This document shows positions 7,994-16,807 of a stretch of DNA of 64,000 nucleotides, piece after piece. Each line of letters starts with the position of its first letter. The first letter of the stretch is position 1. Origin of the DNA: Dyella_A ginsengisoli (GTDB lineage Bacteria; Pseudomonadota; Gammaproteobacteria; Xanthomonadales; Rhodanobacteraceae); contig NZ_JADIKM010000001.1 of the NCBI RefSeq assembly GCF_044904665.1, positions 1,445,442 through 1,509,441 on the forward strand. The letters are read 5' to 3'. A program made the position numbers and the translations under genes. The notes under the pieces were generated by a model that ran no database searches, was not told the origin of the DNA, and worked only from the letters and a program-made list of their open reading frames with translations.

Positions 7994-8950
7994 ATGACTG
8001 CTGCACGCAAAACCCTTGGCATCGTCGGCGCCCGCGGCCACACCGGCGCCGAACTCATCCGCCTGGTCGCCGCGCATCCGGCGCTGGAGCTGGCGTTCGT
8101 CTCCTCGCGTGAACTCGACGGTCAGCGCGTGGCCGACCACGTGGACGGCTACGTCGGCGAGCTTCGCTATGCCAGCCTCGATGCCGAGGCAGTGGCGGCG
8201 CAGGGCACCGACGTGGTGGTGCTGGCCCTGCCCAACGGCAAGGCGGCGCCGTATGTCGAGGCGATCGACAAGGTGAAGCCGGGCACGCTGATCCTCGATC
8301 TGTCCGCCGACTACCGCTTCGACAGCAGCTGGTACTACGGACTGCCCGAGCTCACGCGTGAGAAATGGCGCGGCGAGAAGCACATCAGCAACCCCGGCTG
8401 CTACGCCACCGCGATCCAGCTCTCCATCGCGCCGCTCAAGGACATGCTGGCCGCGCCGCCGGTGTGCTTCGGCGTATCCGGCTACTCCGGTGCCGGCACC
8501 ACGCCCTCGGACAAGAACGACCCCGAGAAGCTGCGCGACAACCTGATGCCTTATTCGCTCACCGGCCACACCCACGAGAAGGAGGCGAGCCGCCACCTCG
8601 GCGTGCCGGTGGAGTTCATGCCGCACGTAGCGCCGCACTTCCGCGGCCTCACCGTCACCACCAACCTCTACCTCGCCCGCAAGATGAGCCGCGAGGAAGT
8701 GATGCAGCGCTTCCACCACGCCTACGACGCCGAGCCGCTGGTGCACGTGGTCGACGAGGCGCCATGGGTGAGTGCGGTCGCCGGCCAGCATCACGTCGAC
8801 ATCGGCGGCTTCGCAGTCTCCGCCGACGGCAAGCGCGTGGTGGTGGTGGCCACGCTGGATAACCTGCTCAAGGGTGCGGCGACTCAGGCGCTGCAGAACA
8901 TCAACCGGGCGATCGGTGTGGACGAGTTCACGGCGATAAGGCAGGAGTGA
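7994..8950 (+). CDS. argC: N-acetyl-gamma-glutamyl-phosphate reductase
   Basis: Reduces N-acetylglutamyl phosphate to the semialdehyde with NADPH. The 318-residue protein has the dinucleotide-binding GIVGARGHTGAEL near the N-terminus, the catalytic Cys136 in SNPGCYATA, and the family His in MPHVAPHFRGL. The GGAAAG before the ATG is a reasonable ribosome site. It is followed not by a short spacer but by a 178-base inverted-repeat segment before argH. Confidence 0.95.
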   Translation: MTAARKTLGIVGARGHTGAELIRLVAAHPALELAFVSSRELDGQRVADHVDGYVGELRYASLDAEAVAAQGTDVVVLALPNGKAAPYVEAIDKVKPGTLILDLSADYRFDSSWYYGLPELTREKWRGEKHISNPGCYATAIQLSIAPLKDMLAAPPVCFGVSGYSGAGTTPSDKNDPEKLRDNLMPYSLTGHTHEKEASRHLGVPVEFMPHVAPHFRGLTVTTNLYLARKMSREEVMQRFHHAYDAEPLVHVVDEAPWVSAVAGQHHVDIGGFAVSADGKRVVVVATLDNLLKGAATQALQNINRAIGVDEFTAIRQE

Positions 8951-8961
8951 GCGAAAAAGCG

Positions 8962-9128
8962 AGGAGTGAGTGCAGAGGAGTGAGGAGTGAGAGAGAAGCA
9001 AAAGCTCGCCTCTCGCCTACCTTGCCGCCACCGACTCTGCTCTGTTCTCTTCTCTTCATTCCTTCCTCTTCACTCGCTCCTGAGCTCTCCGCTCTTCTCT
9101 CACTTCTCACTCCTATCGACTCACTCCT
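8962..9128. repeat. Long imperfect inverted repeat filling the argC-argH gap
   Basis: Arm 8962-8994 (core GGAGTGAGGAGTGAGAGA) and arm 9096-9128 (core TCTCTCACTTCTCACTCC) are near-perfect reverse complements over 33 bases, separated by about 100 pyrimidine-rich bases. The 3' arm ends at 9128 and the argH ATG begins at 9129, so in mRNA the stem would occupy the whole argH ribosome-binding region. GAGTGAG-type repeats of this kind look like dispersed repeats rather than unique sequence. Confidence 0.8.
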
Positions 9129-10424
9129 ATGTCCCAGCCCCTCTGGCAAAAATCCGGCATCCAGATCGACCCGCGCATCATGCAGTTCCTCGCCGGCGAT
9201 GACGTGATCCTCGATCGCGAGTTCTTCCTGCACGACATCACCGCCAGCAAGGCGCACGTGGAAGGGCTGGCGAATATCGGCGTGGTCAGCGCCGACGAGG
9301 TGGCGGCGCTGAAGCGCGAGCTGGACGTGCTGGCCGAGGATTTCCGTTCCGGTGCGTTCGTGCTGGATGAGCGCTACGAAGACGGCCATTCCGCCATCGA
9401 GGCGCGCCTCACCGAGCGGCTCGGCGACGCCGGTCGCCGCGTGCACACCGGGCGCAGCCGCAACGACCAGATCCTGGTGGCCACGCGGCTGTGGCTGAAG
9501 GACAAGCTCGCCGAGCTGGAAGCGCACTGCCGCGCGGTGGCCGAGGTCTGCCTGGAACGCGCCGCGCAGCCCGCGCTGCCGCTGCCCGGCTACACGCACC
9601 TGCAGCGGGCGGTGGTGTCGTCCACCGCGATGTGGTTCGCCGGCTTCGCCGAGGGGTTCATCGACAACGCGCTGCGCGCGCGGCAGACGCGCGACTGGAT
9701 CGACGCCAACCCGCTCGGCACCGCCGCGGGCTATGGCGTCAACCTGCCGCTGGATCGCGAGCACACCACGCGCGCGCTGGGCTTTGCGCGCATGCAGGTG
9801 TCGCCGATCTATGCCCAGCTCTCGCGCGGCAAGTTCGAGATGGCGGTGCTGGAGGCGATCGCCAGCGCCATGCTCGACCTGCGCCGGCTGGCGTGGGATT
9901 TGTCGCTGTTCACCACGGCGGAATTCAACTTCGTAGCGCTGCCGTCGCAGTACACCACCGGCAGCTCGATCATGCCGAACAAGCGCAATCCGGACGTGGT
10001 GGAACTGCTGCGCGCCAGCTACGCCAGCGTGGCCGCGGCGCGCTGCGAGATCGAGCAGTTGCTGTCGCTGCCGTCGGGTTACCAGCGCGACCTGCAGTTC
10101 TCCAAGGGCTCGCTGTTCCACGGCGTGCGTCACGGCCTGATGGCGCTGGAGCTGCTGCCGGGCCTGCTGGCGCAGATGCAGTGGAACGAGGCAATGATGC
10201 GCGGGGCGATCGAGCCGGCGATGTACGCCACCGACGTGGCGATCGAGCAGGCCGCCGCCGGCGTGCCGTTCCGCGACGCCTACCGCGCCGCCGCCGAGAC
10301 GGCCGCATCCGCCGGCACAGGCCGCACGCCCGAGGCCAGCCTCGCCGCGCGCACCTCGCCCGGAGCCGGCAACGCCCTGCGGCTGGACGAGCTGCGCGCG
10401 CGGCTCGCCGCACTCGGCCGGTGA
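9129..10424 (+). CDS. argH: Argininosuccinate lyase
   Basis: Splits argininosuccinate into arginine and fumarate, the last step of the pathway. The 431-residue protein has the fumarase/aspartase superfamily signature GSSIMPNKRNPD at about 278-289 and the N-terminal GRSRNDQILVATRLW segment. There is no conventional Shine-Dalgarno: the bases right before the ATG are the 3' arm of the inverted repeat (CTCACTCCT), which is pyrimidine-rich. Translation efficiency may therefore depend on RNA folding or coupling. Family assignment is certain. Confidence 0.95.
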   Translation: MSQPLWQKSGIQIDPRIMQFLAGDDVILDREFFLHDITASKAHVEGLANIGVVSADEVAALKRELDVLAEDFRSGAFVLDERYEDGHSAIEARLTERLGDAGRRVHTGRSRNDQILVATRLWLKDKLAELEAHCRAVAEVCLERAAQPALPLPGYTHLQRAVVSSTAMWFAGFAEGFIDNALRARQTRDWIDANPLGTAAGYGVNLPLDREHTTRALGFARMQVSPIYAQLSRGKFEMAVLEAIASAMLDLRRLAWDLSLFTTAEFNFVALPSQYTTGSSIMPNKRNPDVVELLRASYASVAAARCEIEQLLSLPSGYQRDLQFSKGSLFHGVRHGLMALELLPGLLAQMQWNEAMMRGAIEPAMYATDVAIEQAAAGVPFRDAYRAAAETAASAGTGRTPEASLAARTSPGAGNALRLDELRARLAALGR

Positions 10425-10433
10425 GGTAAAGCC

Positions 10434-10781
10434 ATGGCCACCGTCAGCACCGCCAACGCAGCGCATTACGTCTGGGGCCGGCAGTGCGACGGCTGGCATT
10501 TGCTGGAAGGCGACGACCTCAGCGTGATCGAGGAGCGCATGCCGCCCGGCACCGCCGAGGTGCGCCATCGGCATGCGCGCTCGCGCCAGTTCTTCTATGT
10601 GCTGGAGGGCGAAGCCACGCTGGAGCTCGACGGCGTCGATCATCGCCTCGCCGCGAGGCAGGGCCTGCACGTACCGCCCGGCCCGGCGCATCAGATGCGC
10701 AACGACTCCGGTGACGAGCTTCGCTTTCTGGTGGTGTCGTCGCCGCGCAGCCACGGCGACCGCGAGGTGGTCGATGGCTGA
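10434..10781 (+). CDS. Cupin-domain protein
   Basis: A 115-residue single-domain cupin of unknown substrate. The two cupin motifs are visible: motif 1 as VRHRHARSRQFFYVLEGEATLE (His residues and Glu as probable metal ligands) and motif 2 as GLHVPPGPAHQMRN. A good ribosome site (GAGGTAAAG) precedes the ATG. It lies between argH and the first proB and overlaps the latter by eight bases, which suggests translational coupling with proline synthesis, but no specific role can be read from the sequence. Confidence 0.85.
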   Translation: MATVSTANAAHYVWGRQCDGWHLLEGDDLSVIEERMPPGTAEVRHRHARSRQFFYVLEGEATLELDGVDHRLAARQGLHVPPGPAHQMRNDSGDELRFLVVSSPRSHGDREVVDG

Positions 10782-11904
10782 GCTGCCCCGTCAGCCACTG
10801 CCCGCATGGCGACGCGCGGTGCTCAAGGTCGGCAGCAACCTGCTGGCGGCCGATGGCGGCGGGCTCACGCCTGACTACGCGCAGGCTCTGGCCGCCTTCA
10901 TCGCCGACAGCCAGGCGCAGGGCAGGGAAGTGGTGCTGGTGTCGTCCGGCGCGGTCGCGGCGGGTCGCGCCCTGCTGCGCGCGCGGGCCGTCCCCATGGG
11001 CGACCTGGCCGAACGGCAGGCGCTGGCTGCGCTGGGACAGGCGCCGATGGTTGCACTGTGGCAGTCACTGTCGGCGCGGCCGGTCGCGCAGGTGTTGCTC
11101 ACCCACGACGACCTGCGCAACCGCCGCCGCTACCTCAACGCGCGCGCCACGCTGCGCCAGTTGCTGGCGATCGAGGTGCTGCCGGTGATCAACGAGAACG
11201 ACACGGTGGCGGTGGACGAGCTCAAGCTGGGCGACAACGACAATCTCGCCGCCATTGTCGCGGCGCTGGTGGATGCCGACCTGCTGCTGATCGCCTCGGA
11301 CATCGATGCGCTGCACAGCGCCGATCCGCGTCGCGATCCGGACGCGCGGCCGATTCCGCGCGTGGACGAGATCACTCCGGCGGTGCTGGCGATGGCCGGC
11401 GGCAGTGGCAGCGCAGTCGGCACCGGCGGCATGCGCACCAAGCTGCAGGCGGCGCAGAAGGCCGCGGCGGCCGGCATCGCCACGGCGCTGTTCAACGGGC
11501 GTGATGCCGCCACCGTGCAGGCGTTGGGGCAGGGCGAGCTGCGCGGCACGCTGTTCATCGCCGGGCAGAGCCGCATGCAGGCGCGCAAGTACTGGCTGCT
11601 GCACGCGCCCTGTGACGCGTCGTCGATCCGGGTCGATGCAGGCGCGGCTCGCGCGCTCGCCGCCGGTCGTGCCTCGCTCCTTCCCGGGGGCGTGGTGGAG
11701 GCGCTGGGCGATTTCCATCGCGGCGACCTGGTGGAAGTGGTCGACCCTTCCGGTCGCGTGGTGGCGCGAGGCCTGAGCCAATACGGTGCGGTAGACGTGC
11801 GACGCCTCGCCGGTCGGCACAGTCGCGACATCGACGATCTGCTCGGCTACAGCTACGGACCGGCGATCGTGCATCGCGACGACCTTGCGCTGGTTTCGGC
11901 GTAG
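10774..11904 (+). CDS. proB: Glutamate 5-kinase, first of two tandem copies
   Basis: Phosphorylates glutamate to gamma-glutamyl phosphate, the first step of proline synthesis. The 376-residue protein has an N-terminal amino-acid kinase domain (AVLKVGSNLLA, VLVSSGAVAAGR, NENDTVAVDELKLGDNDNL, GTGGMRTKLQAA) and a C-terminal PUA domain from about 275. All usual motifs are intact. The ATG at 10774 overlaps the cupin stop. A second, clearly homologous proB follows after a 124-base gap. Compared with that copy, this one differs in the substrate-side loop after AGRALL and is shorter. Which copy supplies proline is not evident from sequence. Confidence 0.9.
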   Translation: MAELPRQPLPAWRRAVLKVGSNLLAADGGGLTPDYAQALAAFIADSQAQGREVVLVSSGAVAAGRALLRARAVPMGDLAERQALAALGQAPMVALWQSLSARPVAQVLLTHDDLRNRRRYLNARATLRQLLAIEVLPVINENDTVAVDELKLGDNDNLAAIVAALVDADLLLIASDIDALHSADPRRDPDARPIPRVDEITPAVLAMAGGSGSAVGTGGMRTKLQAAQKAAAAGIATALFNGRDAATVQALGQGELRGTLFIAGQSRMQARKYWLLHAPCDASSIRVDAGAARALAAGRASLLPGGVVEALGDFHRGDLVEVVDPSGRVVARGLSQYGAVDVRRLAGRHSRDIDDLLGYSYGPAIVHRDDLALVSA

Positions 11905-11908
11905 AAGA

Positions 11909-11922
11909 TATGGACGTCCATA
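11909..11922. promoter_or_regulatory. Perfect 14-bp palindrome between the proB copies
   Basis: TATGGACGTCCATA is self-complementary and is followed at once by a partial repeat, CGTCC. It lies five bases after the first proB stop and about 107 bases before the second proB start. It could be an operator for a dimeric regulator. No regulator can be named. Confidence 0.35.
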
Positions 11923-12028
11923 CGTCCGAAACGTTTTCGCTCCCGCGATGGAGTTCCGCGGCAAGGGTTGAAATACACGAACCTGCCCAGACCCTTTAGA
12001 GGTGGTATCTGGTGAGGAAGTCGGGGAA

Positions 12029-13204
12029 ATGACGCAACTGAGGGCCTTTCGGCAGCAATCCGTGCCACCGTGGCGGCGCGCCGTACTCAAGGTGGGCAGC
12101 AGCCTGATCGCTGCCGATGGCGGTGGCCTCAGTACGCGCTATGCGCTGGGGCTGGCGCAGTTCATCGCCGCCTGCCACGCCAGCGGCCGCGAGATCGTAC
12201 TGGTGTCGTCCGGCGCGGTCGCGGCCGGACGCGTGCTGCTCAAGGATCATTCCGGCGAGGACACCAGCAATGCGGCGCGCCAGGCGATGGCCGCACTGGG
12301 CCAGACCCAGACGGTGGGGCTGTGGCAGCGCCTGCTCGACATTCCGCTGGCGCAGGTGCTGCTCACCCACGACGATCTGCGCAACCGGCGCCGTTACCTC
12401 AACGCGCGCGCCACGCTGGGCGAGCTGCTTCGCCATCGCGTGATGCCGGTGGTGAACGAGAACGACACGGTGGCGGTGGACGAGCTCACCCTAGGCGACA
12501 ACGACAACCTCGCCGCGATCATCGCCGCGCTGGTCGACGCCGACATGCTGCTGATTGCCACCGACATCGACGGCCTGTACACCGCCGATCCGCGCAGCAA
12601 CCCCGATGCCGAACCGGTCAACGAAGTGCCCGAGCTCACCCCCGAGATCATGGCGATGGCCGGCGCTGCCGGAAGCTCGGTGGGTACCGGCGGCATGCGT
12701 ACCAAGCTGGAAGCGGCGGAGAAGGCCGGCGCCGCGGGCATCGAGACCATCCTTTTCAACGGCCGTGACAGCGAGGTGGTGAGCCTGCTCTCGCGTGACC
12801 TGCTGCACGGCACCCTGCTGCGCACCCGGGCCACCCGCCTGCAGGCGCGCAAGTACTGGCTGCGCCACGTGCCGGCGGTGCCCGGTCACATCGAGGTGGA
12901 CGCCGGCGCCATGCGTGCGCTCAGCGACGAGGGCGCCTCGCTGTTGCCCAAGGGCATCCTCGCGGCCGAGGGCGAGTTCCAGCGGGGTGACATGGTGGAG
13001 ATCGTCGGCCCCGGCGAGAACGGCTCGCTGCAGTCCTTCGCCCGCGGCATCAGCCAGTACAGCGCCATGGAAATCAACCGCATCGCGCGCAGCCACACGC
13101 GCGACATCAAGACCCGGCTCGGCTACAGCTTCGGCGAGAACGTGGTGCATCGCGACGATCTCGCGCTGGTGCGCGAGCTGGACCTGACGACAGGAGACAT
13201 CTGA
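12029..13204 (+). CDS. proB: Glutamate 5-kinase, second of two tandem copies
   Basis: A 391-residue glutamate 5-kinase with the same kinase-PUA layout as its neighbour: AVLKVGSSLIAADGGG, VLVSSGAVAAGRVLL, NENDTVAVDELTLGDNDNL, GTGGMRTKLEAAEKAG, then the PUA domain with RGDMVEIVGPG. The ATG at 12029 was chosen because GAGGAAG lies just upstream; a GTG at 12002 would add nine residues. It ends two bases before proA, so this copy is the one physically coupled to the next step. Both copies keep catalytic motifs, so neither looks like a decaying duplicate. Confidence 0.92.
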   Translation: MTQLRAFRQQSVPPWRRAVLKVGSSLIAADGGGLSTRYALGLAQFIAACHASGREIVLVSSGAVAAGRVLLKDHSGEDTSNAARQAMAALGQTQTVGLWQRLLDIPLAQVLLTHDDLRNRRRYLNARATLGELLRHRVMPVVNENDTVAVDELTLGDNDNLAAIIAALVDADMLLIATDIDGLYTADPRSNPDAEPVNEVPELTPEIMAMAGAAGSSVGTGGMRTKLEAAEKAGAAGIETILFNGRDSEVVSLLSRDLLHGTLLRTRATRLQARKYWLRHVPAVPGHIEVDAGAMRALSDEGASLLPKGILAAEGEFQRGDMVEIVGPGENGSLQSFARGISQYSAMEINRIARSHTRDIKTRLGYSFGENVVHRDDLALVRELDLTTGDI

Positions 13205-13206
13205 GC

Positions 13207-14472
13207 ATGAGCGATATCCGAACCCGAGCCCTGGCCTGCCGCGACGCCGCCCCGGCGATCGCCATGCTGGACGCCGACGCCCGCCGCGCGCTGCTGCGCG
13301 ACATGGCCGCCGCGGTCGATGCGCACGCCAGGGCCATCCTCGACGCCAACGCGAAGGACATGGCCGGCGCCGCCGACAAGGGTGTGCAGGGCGCCATGCT
13401 GGACCGGCTGAAGCTGGACGCCAGCCGCGTCGCCGCCATCGCCAACGCCGTGCGTGAAGTGGCCAACCTGCCCGACGTGGTCGGCCAGGTGACGAGGCGC
13501 GAGATCCGTCCGAACGGCCTGGCGATCGAGCGCGTGCGTATCCCGCTCGGCGTGGTGGCGATGATCTACGAGGCCCGTCCGAACGTGACCGCCGATGCCG
13601 CCGCGCTGTGCATGAAGGCCGGCAACGCGGTGATCCTGCGAGGCGGCTCCGAGGCGCTGCATTCCAACCTGGCCATCGCCGCGGCGCTGCACGAGGCGAT
13701 GGACCGGCACGGTGTGCCGCGCGAGGTGCTGACGATCATGGACGACCTGAGCCGCGAGGCGATGGTCCAGCTGCTGCAGCTGAGCGACATCGTGGATCTG
13801 GCCATCCCCCGCGGCGGCGAGGGCCTGATCCGCTTCGTCACCGAACACGCGCGCGTGCCGGTGATCAAGCACTACAAGGGCGTTTGCCACCTGTACGTGG
13901 ACCGCGACGCCGACCCCGACGTGGCGATGGACCTTCTGCTCGATGGCAAGACCACCCGCACCGGCGTGTGCAATGCGCTGGAGACGTTGCTGGTGCATCA
14001 GGACATCGCGCCAAGCTTCCTGCCGCGCGCCGCCGAGGCGCTGCGCGCCAAGGGTGTGGAACTGCGCGGCGATGAGGCGAGCCGCGCACTGGCGGGCGAC
14101 ATGAAGCCAGCGACCGAGGACGACTACGCCGCCGAGTTCCTCGACCTGATCCTCGCCGTCCGCGTGGTCGACAGTCTCGACGACGCGATCGCGCACATCC
14201 GCCGCTACGGCTCGGACCACACCGAGGTGATCGCCACCCGCAACGAGACGACAGCGGCACAATTCGTTCACGCGTTGCGCTCGGCGGTGATCATGGTCAA
14301 TGCCTCCTCGCGCTTCTCCGACGGCGGCGAGCTGGGCCTGGGCGCGGAGATCGGCATCTCCACCACCCGACTGCACGCCTACGGACCGATGGGCGCCGAG
14401 TCGCTCACCATCGAGCGTTTCGTGGTGCGCGGGGAAGGGCAGGTGCGGCATCCGGAGAGCCGCACAGGTTGA
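13207..14472 (+). CDS. proA: Gamma-glutamyl phosphate reductase
   Basis: Reduces gamma-glutamyl phosphate to glutamate semialdehyde with NADPH, the second step of proline synthesis. The 421-residue aldehyde-dehydrogenase-like protein has the catalytic Cys255 in TGVCNALETLL, VRIPLGVVAMIYEARPNVT near the N-terminus and NASSRFSDGGELGLGAEIGIST at the C-terminus. It starts two bases after the second proB stop codon, with CAGGAGA upstream. It closes the plus-strand arg/pro block. Confidence 0.95.
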   Translation: MSDIRTRALACRDAAPAIAMLDADARRALLRDMAAAVDAHARAILDANAKDMAGAADKGVQGAMLDRLKLDASRVAAIANAVREVANLPDVVGQVTRREIRPNGLAIERVRIPLGVVAMIYEARPNVTADAAALCMKAGNAVILRGGSEALHSNLAIAAALHEAMDRHGVPREVLTIMDDLSREAMVQLLQLSDIVDLAIPRGGEGLIRFVTEHARVPVIKHYKGVCHLYVDRDADPDVAMDLLLDGKTTRTGVCNALETLLVHQDIAPSFLPRAAEALRAKGVELRGDEASRALAGDMKPATEDDYAAEFLDLILAVRVVDSLDDAIAHIRRYGSDHTEVIATRNETTAAQFVHALRSAVIMVNASSRFSDGGELGLGAEIGISTTRLHAYGPMGAESLTIERFVVRGEGQVRHPESRTG

Positions 14473-14611
14473 GGCTCGGGCGGGCATGCAGCGCGGGCTG
14501 TTGTAGCGGGGCTACGGGACACGGCGTGCCGTATGCGACGACGGTTTCCAATGCGCCGGCTCATGCCGGTTGCCGATGCCCGGGTGTCTGTTGACGCCTA
14601 TTCGGCCCGTA

Positions 14612-14747
14612 CCGTCATTCCCGCGAAAGCGGGAATCCATCTCACTGCAGCCTCAGAACCCCGGTGGGTGACCGGCCGACCGTCTCTTCATCTATGTGGC
14701 TGATGCGTCGCGATGAACATGGATTCCCGCTTTCGCGGGAATGACGG
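14612..14747. repeat. REP-like element: 29-bp perfect inverted repeat
   Basis: The left arm 14612-14640 and right arm 14719-14747 are exact reverse complements, 78 bases apart. Each arm contains the inner palindrome TTCCCGCGAAAGCGGGAA. The core CATTCCCGCGAAAGCGGGAA is a familiar dispersed repeat of proteobacterial intergenic regions. It lies between convergent genes. Confidence 0.85.
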
Positions 14748-14829
14748 AGAGGAGGGCTTGGCGCTGGCGTGCTGCTGGCTGGAATTCACCGGGCGATCCG
14801 GTGACAGCGCACTCGAAACGTTTTGACCC

Positions 14830-14858
14830 AAAAAGAAGGGCGCCCATGGCGCGCCCTT
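14830..14858 (-). terminator. Rho-independent terminator of ggt
   Basis: On the minus strand AAGGGCGC, a short loop and GGCGCCCTT are followed by CTTTTT, about 25 bases after the ggt stop codon at 14883. Confidence 0.7.
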
Positions 14859-14882
14859 CGTGTTCCCGGGGAAGGCCGGGGA

Positions 14883-16655
14883 TCAGTAACCCGCCGCTAG
14901 CCCCGCCGGCCGGCGCCGATCGTTGGCACCTTCCAGCAGGCCGGTCTTCGGGTTGCGCAGGATCGCCTCGTCGGCGCCCCAGGACTGCACTTCCTTGAAC
15001 TTGTAGCCCATGTCCTCCAGCTCCTTCTTCACCGCGTCGGTGAGCAGGCCCGGCTCGACGATCACGGCGTCGGGATACCACTGGTGGTGCATGCGCGGGG
15101 CGTTCACTGCCTGCTGCATGTTCATGCCGTAGTCGATCACATTGGTGATGCTCTGCATCACCGTGGTGATGATCGTCGAGCCGCCGGGGCTGCCGGTGAC
15201 CATGAACAGCTTGCCGTCCTTCAGCACGATGGTGGGGGCCATCGAGCTGAGCGGACGTTTGCCACCCTCCACCTGATTCGCCTTGCCCTGCACCAGGCCG
15301 AAGGTGTTCGGCACGCCGGGCTTGGAGGTGAAGTCATCCATCTCGTTGTTGAGGAAGAAGCCGGTGTCGCCAGCGATCTGGCCCACGCCGAACAGGTAGT
15401 TGATGGTGTAAGTCACCGCCACGGCGTTGCCGTCCTTGTCCACCACCGCGTAGCTGGTGGTGTTGGTGCCCTCGGTGGCGCCGAGGCTGCCCTTGATCTC
15501 CGTCGACGGCGTGGCCTTGGTTGGGTCGATGGTCGAACGCAGCTGGTCGATGTGCTTGTCCGAGAGCAGGGTGTCGATTGGGTTCTTCACGAACGCCGGG
15601 TCGCCCAGGTAGTTGTTGCGGTCGGCAAAGGCGCGACGTTCGGCCTCGATGGTGAAGTGCAGCGCGCGAGCCGAGCCGTAGCCCAGATCCTTCAGCGGGT
15701 AGGGCTCGAGCAGCTTGAGGATCTGGCAGACGGTGGCGCCGCCGGAGCTGGGCGGCGGATCGGAGACCACCGTATAGCCGCGGTAACCGCACTTGATCGG
15801 GGTATCCCAATGCACCGTATAGTCGGCGAAGTCCTTCATGCTCAGCAGGCCGCCGTTGGCGTCGCTGGCGGCCACTACCTTGCGCGCGATGTCGCCGTGG
15901 TAGAAGGCCGAGGTGCCGCCCTTGCTGATGGTCTCCAGCGTCTTTGCCAGTTGCGGCTGCACCAGGCGGTCGCCGGCCTGGTAGGGCTTGCCGTCCTTGA
16001 GGAAGGTTGCCGCCACGTTCGGGAATTTGGCGAAGTCCTTGGTGCGCTGGTCGAGGATGTTCACGTCACCCTGCTGCAGCACGTAGCCTTCCTTCGCCAG
16101 CCGGATCGCCGGCGCGATCACCTGCTGGCGCGAGAGGCGACCGTACTTCTTCAACGCCTCGTCCATGCCCATCACGGTACCTGGCACGCCCACGCCGAGG
16201 TAGGTGCCGGTGCTCTTGCCCGGCACCACGTTGCCCTTGTCGTCCTGGAAGATGGTGGGGCTCGCCTTCAGCGGCGCCTTTTCGCGGAAGTCGAGGAACA
16301 CGTCCTTGCCGTGCGCCGGGTGGATCAGCATGAAGCCGCCGCCGCCGATGTTGCCGCAGCACGGATGCACCACCGCCAGCGCGTAGCCCACCGCCACCGC
16401 GGCATCCACCGCATTGCCGCCGCGCTTGAGGATGTCCACGCCGACCTGGGTGGCCAGGTGCTGCGCGGAAACCACCATCGCGTGCTTGGCGGTGATCGGC
16501 TTGTCGCTGGAGAGATCGGCCAGCGTGGTGGAGGCCGCCGTGGCGTCCAGCGCCTGCTTGGGAATGCTGTCCTGCACGGTGGCGGACTGGCCCCAGGCCG
16601 CCAGCGGCGCGGTGAGCAGCAGGGCTGCCAGGCCGGGGAGAAGGGTATGTCGCAT
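14883..16655 (-). CDS. ggt: Gamma-glutamyltransferase (gamma-glutamyl transpeptidase)
   Basis: A periplasmic N-terminal nucleophile hydrolase that cleaves glutathione and other gamma-glutamyl compounds. The 590-residue precursor has a signal peptide (residues 1-23, ending AAWG), the large subunit with RGGNAVDAAVAVGYAL and FREKAP, and the self-cleavage site before the nucleophile Thr in NTTSYAVVDKDGNAV near residue 400, then the small subunit with LSSMAPTIV and GSPGGSTI. The ATG at 16655 was chosen because it opens the signal peptide; a longer reading to 16742 adds an untypical charged extension. It is monocistronic with its own terminator. Confidence 0.95.
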   Translation of the reverse strand: MRHTLLPGLAALLLTAPLAAWGQSATVQDSIPKQALDATAASTTLADLSSDKPITAKHAMVVSAQHLATQVGVDILKRGGNAVDAAVAVGYALAVVHPCCGNIGGGGFMLIHPAHGKDVFLDFREKAPLKASPTIFQDDKGNVVPGKSTGTYLGVGVPGTVMGMDEALKKYGRLSRQQVIAPAIRLAKEGYVLQQGDVNILDQRTKDFAKFPNVAATFLKDGKPYQAGDRLVQPQLAKTLETISKGGTSAFYHGDIARKVVAASDANGGLLSMKDFADYTVHWDTPIKCGYRGYTVVSDPPPSSGGATVCQILKLLEPYPLKDLGYGSARALHFTIEAERRAFADRNNYLGDPAFVKNPIDTLLSDKHIDQLRSTIDPTKATPSTEIKGSLGATEGTNTTSYAVVDKDGNAVAVTYTINYLFGVGQIAGDTGFFLNNEMDDFTSKPGVPNTFGLVQGKANQVEGGKRPLSSMAPTIVLKDGKLFMVTGSPGGSTIITTVMQSITNVIDYGMNMQQAVNAPRMHHQWYPDAVIVEPGLLTDAVKKELEDMGYKFKEVQSWGADEAILRNPKTGLLEGANDRRRPAGLAAGY

Positions 16656-16807
16656 CGATGGCTCCGGAAGATGATGGGGACGGGCGTGCCGGTTCCGATG
16701 GTACCGGGCGTCGCCCTGGCATGCTTCCCTGCGTGCGTCCATGCACGTTCTTGCGTGGCTACGGGCGATGGACGGCTAAACCGCCAAACGCCCGCGAGCA
16801 GAATGGA

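Larger units (their letters stand above)
14473..14882. other. Non-coding gap between convergent proA and ggt
   Basis: No convincing gene is seen here. The stretch holds a perfect 29-bp inverted repeat and, at its end, the terminator of the minus-strand ggt gene. Confidence 0.7.

Noticed and set aside
14612..14747. Start of a CRISPR array
   Set aside because: There are only two copies, in opposite orientation, each a nested palindrome; no spacers or cas genes are present. It is a REP-like inverted repeat.
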